Below are positions 5,584-10,470 of a stretch of 10,470 nucleotides of DNA, piece by piece. The first letter of the stretch is position 1. Each line of letters begins with the position of its first letter. The DNA lies in contig DAOUWT010000072.1 in assembly GCA_030666985.1 (NCBI GenBank), positions 1-10,470 of the forward strand, in the 5' to 3' direction. The notes below the pieces were generated by a model. The model searched no databases, was not told the origin of the DNA, and was given only the letters and a program-made list of their open reading frames with translations. A program made the position numbers and the translations under genes. Source of the stretch: Chloroflexota bacterium. Lineage in GTDB: Bacteria > Chloroflexota > Anaerolineae > Anaerolineales > UBA11858.

Positions 5584-7257
5584 ATGAACCGCAAACAGTT
5601 AATAGACTTATTAGACACCGCCAAATGGTACGACCTCACCCAAGCCTTGAGCATTTTCACGCCACCATTCCCCGGCGAAATGCCTTTGCAGATTCAATTT
5701 TTCAAACGCCTGACAGGGTCATTCATTGGCGGGCAAGGCGCTAACGGCCAGCTCATCGAGTGGAGCAACAACACCGGCACGCACCTGGTTGGGCAGCGAG
5801 CCTTCCACTCCGGAGAGCGCGCCATTGCCGACATCCCCCTGACCGATTTATGCGGAGAGGGCGTGGTGGTTGATATTTCTGACGCCGTTGAAGATTACGG
5901 ACTTTACACGCCAGAGATGATCACCGAGCGCGTGGATGTCAAAAAGGGCGATATTTTAATCATCAACACCGGCTATCACAAATACGGTTGGGATCAACCG
6001 GATACCGTTAATCCAGACGCCCAAGGCGGCATCGAGAACAAAGAATTTGGCTACTATCTGCGCCATCCCGGCCCCTCGCCGGAGTTTTTCCCCTGGGCAC
6101 TGGAAATGGAGTTGAAGCTAATCGGCGTGGATTGCGGTTGCGCTGAACATCCCATGAACACCAACTTGCGCTACATGCACGCGCGGGAGTTCGAAAAGGC
6201 CGAGGCCAAGCTCAAAGAAAACTACGGCAAAACCTGGGACGAAATGTTCCCCCCGGACGAGTATCATAAGCTCTCGCATATCACCATGCCCAAAGCTGGT
6301 CTGCTGTTGGCAGAATCCCTGGGCGGGCAAATCGAAGAACTCAACAACCAGCGGGCCTGGATCATGGTTCACCCCATACCCTTTATGGAAGTCGAATCAG
6401 CCTGGAGCCGGGTGGTTGCTCTCCAAGCCCCGGAAGGAATGAGCGAAGCTGATTTCTTCTCATTCATGCGCGGCACAGAAATGCTAGACATGACCCTGCC
6501 ATTCAGTGTCCAAACGCCCCAATGGGCCAACTACATCCCCCTAAGTGTAAATTACACCAAACGAGTCGGTGGGCAATATTTCGGTCTAGGACGCAACAAC
6601 GCTCACTGCAAAGCAAGTTTCCACTTGGCCACACACATGGATGGCGAGAAACACTTCTGCATCTCAGGGGAAAGTATCGGCGAGACACCCTTCGAAAAAT
6701 GGTATGGCCCCGGAGCCGTGGCAGACATCTCTGAATTTGTCAGCGACACCAGTGTTTACACCCCCGAAATGATCGAAAATGTTGTAGATGTGCAAGAAGG
6801 TGATATTTTGGTCATCAAGACCGGCTACGGAAAATACGGCTGGAACAGTCCCGATTCAGACGAGTTCCGCTACATGATCCGCCACCCTGGGCCATCCCCC
6901 ACTTTTGCCGACTGGTGTCTTGAAAAGAAAATCAAATGGCTAGCAGTAGACTGCGTGGCTATGGAACATCCCATGAACACCATTCAACGAGATTGGCATC
7001 CCAAAACTTTCGAAGAAGCCAATCAAAAACTGATTGAGCAGTTCGGTGAAGATTGGGATACGATCTACCCCCTTGATAAATATTACCAAGACATGCACCT
7101 GAACCTCTTCCCCAAGGGCATCATCCACGCCGAAAACTTGGGCACAGACCTAATGGGCATGGAAAGCGGACGATACTTTATTGGCTGCTTCCCCCAAAAA
7201 GGCATGGAACTGGCTTCCTGCTGGGCGCGCTTTGTGGCTTTCAAAGAAGCGAGCTAA
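5584..7257 (+). CDS. tandem double-domain cyclase-family hydrolase (kynurenine formamidase-like, PF04199)
   Basis: A 557-residue protein made of two homologous cyclase/kynurenine-formamidase-like domains (about 12-285 and 297-556), so it is about twice the family's usual length. The internal duplication is visible in LYTPEMITERVDVKKGDIL (107-125) versus VYTPEMIENVVDVQEGDIL (391-409), RHPGPSP (160-166 and 433-439) and EHPMNT (188-193 and 461-466). The family metal motif HxxTHxDxxxH is complete in the second half (H347, H351, D353, H357). In the first half it is degenerate: N63, H67, V69 and A73 at the equivalent positions. Downstream His and Glu 12 residues apart are present in both halves (H232/E244, H505/E517) and match the spacing of the remaining bacterial KynB ligands as I recall them. 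Members hydrolyse cyclic or acyclic amides (arylformamides, isatin). Between carbamoyltransferase-like and Mo-hydroxylase genes, ring opening of an N-heterocycle is plausible but inferred. Confidence 0.9.
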   Translation: MNRKQLIDLLDTAKWYDLTQALSIFTPPFPGEMPLQIQFFKRLTGSFIGGQGANGQLIEWSNNTGTHLVGQRAFHSGERAIADIPLTDLCGEGVVVDISDAVEDYGLYTPEMITERVDVKKGDILIINTGYHKYGWDQPDTVNPDAQGGIENKEFGYYLRHPGPSPEFFPWALEMELKLIGVDCGCAEHPMNTNLRYMHAREFEKAEAKLKENYGKTWDEMFPPDEYHKLSHITMPKAGLLLAESLGGQIEELNNQRAWIMVHPIPFMEVESAWSRVVALQAPEGMSEADFFSFMRGTEMLDMTLPFSVQTPQWANYIPLSVNYTKRVGGQYFGLGRNNAHCKASFHLATHMDGEKHFCISGESIGETPFEKWYGPGAVADISEFVSDTSVYTPEMIENVVDVQEGDILVIKTGYGKYGWNSPDSDEFRYMIRHPGPSPTFADWCLEKKIKWLAVDCVAMEHPMNTIQRDWHPKTFEEANQKLIEQFGEDWDTIYPLDKYYQDMHLNLFPKGIIHAENLGTDLMGMESGRYFIGCFPQKGMELASCWARFVAFKEAS

Positions 7258-7350
7258 TGTCATTGCGAGGCGGCGTTTTTCCGCCGTGGCAATCTCCTCT
7301 CTCGATCAGGGGGACTGCTTCGTCGCGAAAAGATGCTCCTCGCAGTGACA
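7258..7350. repeat. MITE-like inverted-repeat element, copy 2 (93 bp)
   Basis: It starts with TGTCATTGCGAGG (7258-7270) immediately after the cyclase stop codon TAA (7255-7257) and ends with CCTCGCAGTGACA (7338-7350). Internally it has GGCAATCTCC (7289-7298) facing GGGGGACTGC (7309-7318), plus a small CGGCG/CGCCG hairpin (7271-7286). It is related to, and in the same orientation as, the 132-bp copy at 5319-5450. One frame is open through it and fuses in frame to the FAD-subunit gene, which would give a spurious N-terminal extension from ATG 7257. Confidence 0.87.
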
Positions 7351-7367
7351 CCAAAATCAAAAAATGC

Positions 7368-7372
7368 GAGGG
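7368..7372 (+). promoter_or_regulatory. Shine-Dalgarno GAGGG setting the FAD-subunit start
   Basis: GAGGG lies 7 bases before ATG 7380. This and the repeat origin of the upstream stretch exclude the alternative start at 7257. Confidence 0.8.
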
Positions 7373-7379
7373 TACATAT

Positions 7380-8282
7380 ATGCAAGAAGCTCATCCAAAT
7401 TTGCCAGAATTCCAATATATCAAGCCGAAAACACTAGCCGAGGCGAGTGAGTTTTTGGCCGCTCACGGGGATGAAGCCCGCCCTCTCCTGGGGGGGACTG
7501 ACATCTTTGTCCGTTTGCGGGATGGGATATGGAAAGATAGATATCTCGTTGACGTTAAAGGCTTAGATGGAACTAGCAACATTGCCTTTGACCCCTCCGT
7601 GGGGCTAGTTATTGGCGCGGCGGTGACAATGAACCAAGTTGCCACTTTTTCAGCCGTGAAAGAACACTACCCAGCCCTGGGGGAGGCAGCCAACCAGGTG
7701 GCGGGCTACCAACTCCGCAACCGGGCCACCGTGGTCGGGAACATCTGCAACGCCTCCCCCGCCGGGGACACCATCGGGGCCTGCATCCTGCTGAAGGGCA
7801 GCCTCAACGTCCACGGCACGGAGGGGACTCGCCAGGAGCCGCTGGAGACATTTTTCAAGGGGCCGGGTAAATCCGCCTTAAAAGCTGGGGACGTGGTCAC
7901 ATCCCTCCACCTGCCAATCCCCCAAAAGGGCACGGTCGGCAAATACCTAAAACTAGGCCGCAACAAAGCCAGCGATTTATCTATAATTGGCCTTACCGTG
8001 GTGGGATTCCCAGACGCTGACACATCCTCCGGTTATCGAATGAAACTAGCCTTAGCATCAGTTGCCCCCATCCCCCTTGTTGTGGACGAGGTTGAGCAAA
8101 TTCTTTCTGACGAAGTTATCACAGAAGAAAGTATTGCCAAGGCTGCCCAAGCGGCCATGGACGCTTGCACGCCTATTGACGATGTTCGTGCCAGCGCACG
8201 CTATCGCAAGGCAATGGTTAAGAACTTATCCCAAAAAGCATTGACCGAAATCTGGGAAAAACTTGAGGGTAAATCAAAATGA
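7380..8282 (+). CDS. xanthine dehydrogenase family, FAD-binding (medium) subunit
   Basis: A 300-residue FAD subunit of a molybdenum hydroxylase, which passes electrons from the 2Fe-2S subunit to an acceptor through FAD. It opens with FQYIKPKTLAEASEFLAAHG (11-30). The two FAD-binding motifs are LLGGTDIFVRLRDG (36-49) and RNRATVVGNICNASPAGDT (113-131), where many relatives have GGN rather than VGN. The KYLKLGRNKASDLSI segment (188-202) begins the C-terminal flavoprotein domain (about 180-295). The length matches CoxM/HcrB-type subunits, without room for the extra 4Fe-4S insertion known from 4-hydroxybenzoyl-CoA reductase. An in-frame ATG at 7257 would add 41 residues read from the MITE-like element, and I reject it. 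The stop overlaps the next start by 4 bases (ATGA), indicating translational coupling. Confidence 0.94.
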   Translation: MQEAHPNLPEFQYIKPKTLAEASEFLAAHGDEARPLLGGTDIFVRLRDGIWKDRYLVDVKGLDGTSNIAFDPSVGLVIGAAVTMNQVATFSAVKEHYPALGEAANQVAGYQLRNRATVVGNICNASPAGDTIGACILLKGSLNVHGTEGTRQEPLETFFKGPGKSALKAGDVVTSLHLPIPQKGTVGKYLKLGRNKASDLSIIGLTVVGFPDADTSSGYRMKLALASVAPIPLVVDEVEQILSDEVITEESIAKAAQAAMDACTPIDDVRASARYRKAMVKNLSQKALTEIWEKLEGKSK

Positions 8283-8746
8283 CAGATCATAAAATAACAA
8301 TCACGGTAAACGGTGAAATTGAACGCCTTAGGGTTGGTTCCAACCTGACCTTGTTGAAAATGCTGCGCGAAGAATTAGCCCTGACCGGCACAAAAAATGG
8401 CTGCTCGGCTGGAGAGTGTGGAGCCTGTACGGTGATGATGAACGGAGAACCTGTCAACAGTTGTATGGTATTGGCTGTTGAATGTGATGGGGCTGAAATT
8501 GTCACCGTGGAGGGATTGGCAGACAAAGACGCCCTAGCTCCCGTTCAAGAGGCTTTCACTCATCCAGGTGCTGTTCAATGCGGTTTCTGTACTCCGGGCT
8601 TTTTGATTTCATCCAAAGCTTTGCTGGAGCGCAACCCTGACCCCAGCGAAGAAGAAATTCGTGAGGCCCTGGTCGGGAATTTATGCCGCTGCACCGGGTA
8701 TACCAAGATTGTTGAGGCAGTGCAAGAAGCTGCTAAAATGTCATAG
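8279..8746 (+). CDS. xanthine dehydrogenase family, 2Fe-2S (small) subunit
   Basis: A 155-residue electron-transfer subunit with both [2Fe-2S] domains of the family. The N-terminal plant-ferredoxin-type cluster uses Cys42, Cys47 and Cys50 (GCSAGECGACTV) and Cys62 (VNSCM). The C-terminal helical domain has Cys101 and Cys104 (CGFCTPGF) and Cys136 and Cys138 (GNLCRCTGY). All eight expected cysteines are present. It connects the molybdenum site of the large subunit to the FAD of the medium subunit in the cytosol, and there is no signal sequence. The start overlaps the FAD-subunit stop by 4 bases, and the stop is 11 bases before the Mo-subunit ATG. The order FAD, FeS, Mo is common in CoxMSL-like and related operons. 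Confidence 0.97.
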   Translation: MTDHKITITVNGEIERLRVGSNLTLLKMLREELALTGTKNGCSAGECGACTVMMNGEPVNSCMVLAVECDGAEIVTVEGLADKDALAPVQEAFTHPGAVQCGFCTPGFLISSKALLERNPDPSEEEIREALVGNLCRCTGYTKIVEAVQEAAKMS

Positions 8747-8757
8747 GAGTTATCATC

Positions 8758-10470
8758 ATGGAAAAAACAAACCACAAGACAGCAATACCCTCTCCCGTTG
8801 GTGAGAGCAAACCCCGTCTGGATACCCGCAAAAAAGTAACTGGTGCCGCTGTCTATACCGATGATATCCAATTCGGCAAGGGGTTGCTCCACGCTCGCAT
8901 TGAACGCAGCCCTCACCCTCATGCGCTTATCAAATCTATAGACGTTAGCAAGGCCGAAGCCCTTCCAGGAGTAAAAGCCGTTGTTACCGGGGAAGATTTT
9001 CCCGGCTTCATTGGTCTCTACCTCCAAGATCGACACATCTTCTGCCGGGACAGGGTGCGCTACGTTGGCGATCCTGTAGCCGGGGTGGCAGCAATTAGCG
9101 AAGAAATAGCTGTCAAAGCCGTTGATTTAATCGAGGTTGAATACGAAATCCTGGAGCCGGTTGTTGACCCGGAAGACGGCATGAAACCTGAAGCTCCCCT
9201 TTTGCACCCTGACCTAGAAGATTACGTGGTGGCAAATTTTATTTTCCCCAAAGCTGGAACAAATATTTCCAATCACTTCAAAATCCGCAAAGGAGATGTT
9301 GAAAGTGCTTGGGAAGAATGTACCACTATCGTAGAAAGCAGGTATAAAATCCCCCACATTCAGCACGTGCCAATTGAACCGCATGTGGCCGTTGCTCAGG
9401 TGGATGAAACGGGCGAGATCACTTTGTGGGGCAGTTCACAATCTCCCTTTGCGCAGCGCAACCTGATAGCCCAAACGCTGGGTGTCTCTCAATCTAAGTT
9501 GCGTGTCATTGCTCCTTATGTTGGTGGCGGCTTCGGTAGCAAGGCCGGTGTTAGCATGGAGGCTTTGGCAGTTGTAATTGCCTCAAAAACCCACGGACGC
9601 CCCGTGAAACTGGCTCTAACCCGTGAAGAAGAATTTTATACCACATTTGTTAGGCAGGGACTTACGGCCTATTTTAAAATGGGCTGTGATGAAAACGGGA
9701 AAATCCTCGCCATGGAAAACACTTTCTACTGGGACGGTGGAGCATATACCGAGTATGGAGTGAACGTCACCCGCGCGGCTGGATACAGCAGCACCGGCCC
9801 CTACGAAGTCCCCAATGTAAAAGCCGATAGTTATTGTGTTTACACAAACCACCCCGTTGGCGGGCCATATCGCGGCTTTGGCATGCCCGAAATGCACACG
9901 GGTTTAGAACAGTGCATTGACGAATTGGCATACGCAGCAGACATTGATCCGGTTGAAATTCGTCTCCTAAATTGTGTAAGAGAGGGCAGCATAATTGCAA
10001 CAGGCAGCAAGATGCACCCTATCGGATTAATCGAGTGCATTGAAAAAAATGCTGAAGCAATCCAGTGGGGGAAGAAAGACCCCGCCAGTGCGCCCAACAA
10101 ACGCAGAGGGAAAGGCGTAGCAATTATGTGGAAAGCTCCCGCCATGCCGCCCAACGCCGGCTCGAGCGCCTGGGTAGAACTAGCCGAAGATGGCACAGTA
10201 ACACTAGGGCTTGGAGGGCAAGAACTCGGCCAAGGCACCTTTACGGTTTGTGCTCAAATGGCAGCCGCAGCTTTGGGCGTACCTTATGAAGATGTCCAAA
10301 TTGCGGGGCCAGTCGATACACTTTACAGCCCTTATGAATGGCAAACTGTTGCCAGCCGCCTCACCTGGAGCATGGGTAACGCCGTGGTTGCAGCCGCCCT
10401 TGATGCTCGAACCCAAATTTTAGATGTGGTCTCAGAAGCCTGGGAAGAAGACCCCGAAGATCTCGATATC
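8758..10470 (+). CDS. xanthine dehydrogenase family, molybdopterin-binding (large) subunit, 3'-truncated by window
   Basis: Open to the window end with no stop (571 codons present; relatives are about 750-800 residues, so about a quarter is missing). ATG 8758 has AGGAGT (8745-8750) 7 bases upstream. The N-terminal a/b hammerhead domain starts around RLDTRKKVTGAAVYTDDI (20-37), followed by VRYVGDPVAGVAA (100-112). Molybdenum-cofactor motifs present are PIEPHVAVA (205-213), VGGGFGSKAG (255-264), GGPYRGFGMPE (368-378) and GGQELGQGTF (486-495). The GPYRGFG loop differs from the AYRCSF loop of CO dehydrogenase, so this is not CoxL. The DTLYSPYEWQTVASRLTW region (520-537) precedes a GNAV motif. The catalytic Glu near the C-terminus would lie outside the window. 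The substrate is probably an N-heterocycle or aromatic compound and cannot be fixed from sequence. Confidence 0.94.
   Translation, partial: MEKTNHKTAIPSPVGESKPRLDTRKKVTGAAVYTDDIQFGKGLLHARIERSPHPHALIKSIDVSKAEALPGVKAVVTGEDFPGFIGLYLQDRHIFCRDRVRYVGDPVAGVAAISEEIAVKAVDLIEVEYEILEPVVDPEDGMKPEAPLLHPDLEDYVVANFIFPKAGTNISNHFKIRKGDVESAWEECTTIVESRYKIPHIQHVPIEPHVAVAQVDETGEITLWGSSQSPFAQRNLIAQTLGVSQSKLRVIAPYVGGGFGSKAGVSMEALAVVIASKTHGRPVKLALTREEEFYTTFVRQGLTAYFKMGCDENGKILAMENTFYWDGGAYTEYGVNVTRAAGYSSTGPYEVPNVKADSYCVYTNHPVGGPYRGFGMPEMHTGLEQCIDELAYAADIDPVEIRLLNCVREGSIIATGSKMHPIGLIECIEKNAEAIQWGKKDPASAPNKRRGKGVAIMWKAPAMPPNAGSSAWVELAEDGTVTLGLGGQELGQGTFTVCAQMAAAALGVPYEDVQIAGPVDTLYSPYEWQTVASRLTWSMGNAVVAAALDARTQILDVVSEAWEEDPEDLDI

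Noticed and set aside
8575..9036. A 153-codon minus-strand open frame.
   Set aside because: It is antisense to the 2Fe-2S and Mo subunit genes, whose frames carry clear cofactor motifs. It is a shadow frame.
9840..10238. A 132-codon minus-strand open frame within the Mo subunit.
   Set aside because: It is antisense to conserved GPYRGFG and GGQELGQG motif-coding sequence and its composition is not protein-like. It is a shadow frame.
8758..10470. CO dehydrogenase large subunit (CoxL).
   Set aside because: The active-site loop reads GPYRGFG, not the AYRCSF of form I CO dehydrogenase, so only the broader xanthine dehydrogenase family is supported.

Overview
The window is a plus-strand gene cluster that looks like a catabolic operon from an uncultured, probably anaerobic bacterium. 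The style suggests Chloroflexota (Anaerolineae-like): moderate GC, intergenic heptamer arrays, small TGTCATTGCGA-type inverted-repeat elements and a stray four-helix-bundle gene. That assignment is inference; no rRNA or marker gene is present.

Layout: 1-60, possible tail of an upstream gene; 116-1324, class III (CaiB/BaiF) CoA-transferase; 1463-3202, FdrA-type acyl-CoA-synthetase-like protein; 3524-4765, DUF1116 protein (YlbE/AllG type); 4816-5301, four-helix-bundle (S23/IVP-like) protein; 5584-7257, a double-domain cyclase-family (PF04199) hydrolase; 7380-8282, 8279-8746 and 8758 to the window end, the FAD, 2Fe-2S and molybdopterin subunits of a xanthine-dehydrogenase-family hydroxylase. The Mo subunit runs off the right edge.

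Functional reading (inference): the molybdenum hydroxylase would hydroxylate an N-heterocycle, and the cyclase-family enzyme would open a ring or cleave an amide. FdrA plus the DUF1116 protein resemble two subunits of the E. coli oxamate carbamoyltransferase (FdrA/YlbE/YlbF, also AllF/AllG/AllH) and could phosphorolyse a ureido intermediate to carbamoyl phosphate. The CoA-transferase would activate a carboxylate product. The third carbamoyltransferase subunit and a carbamate kinase are not in the window. The combination suggests an energy-conserving N-heterocycle or ureide degradation route whose substrate cannot be read from sequence.

The gaps between the first five downstream genes are unusual. 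Four arrays of period-7 repeats fill them: a CCAATAT-type family in three gaps and both orientations, and a GTGANNN/TCACNNN family in a fourth. Two arrays reach into the 3' ends of genes and supply their stop codons. Two MITE-like inverted-repeat elements in the same orientation bracket the cyclase gene. The molybdenum hydroxylase genes, by contrast, are tightly packed with no repeats between them.
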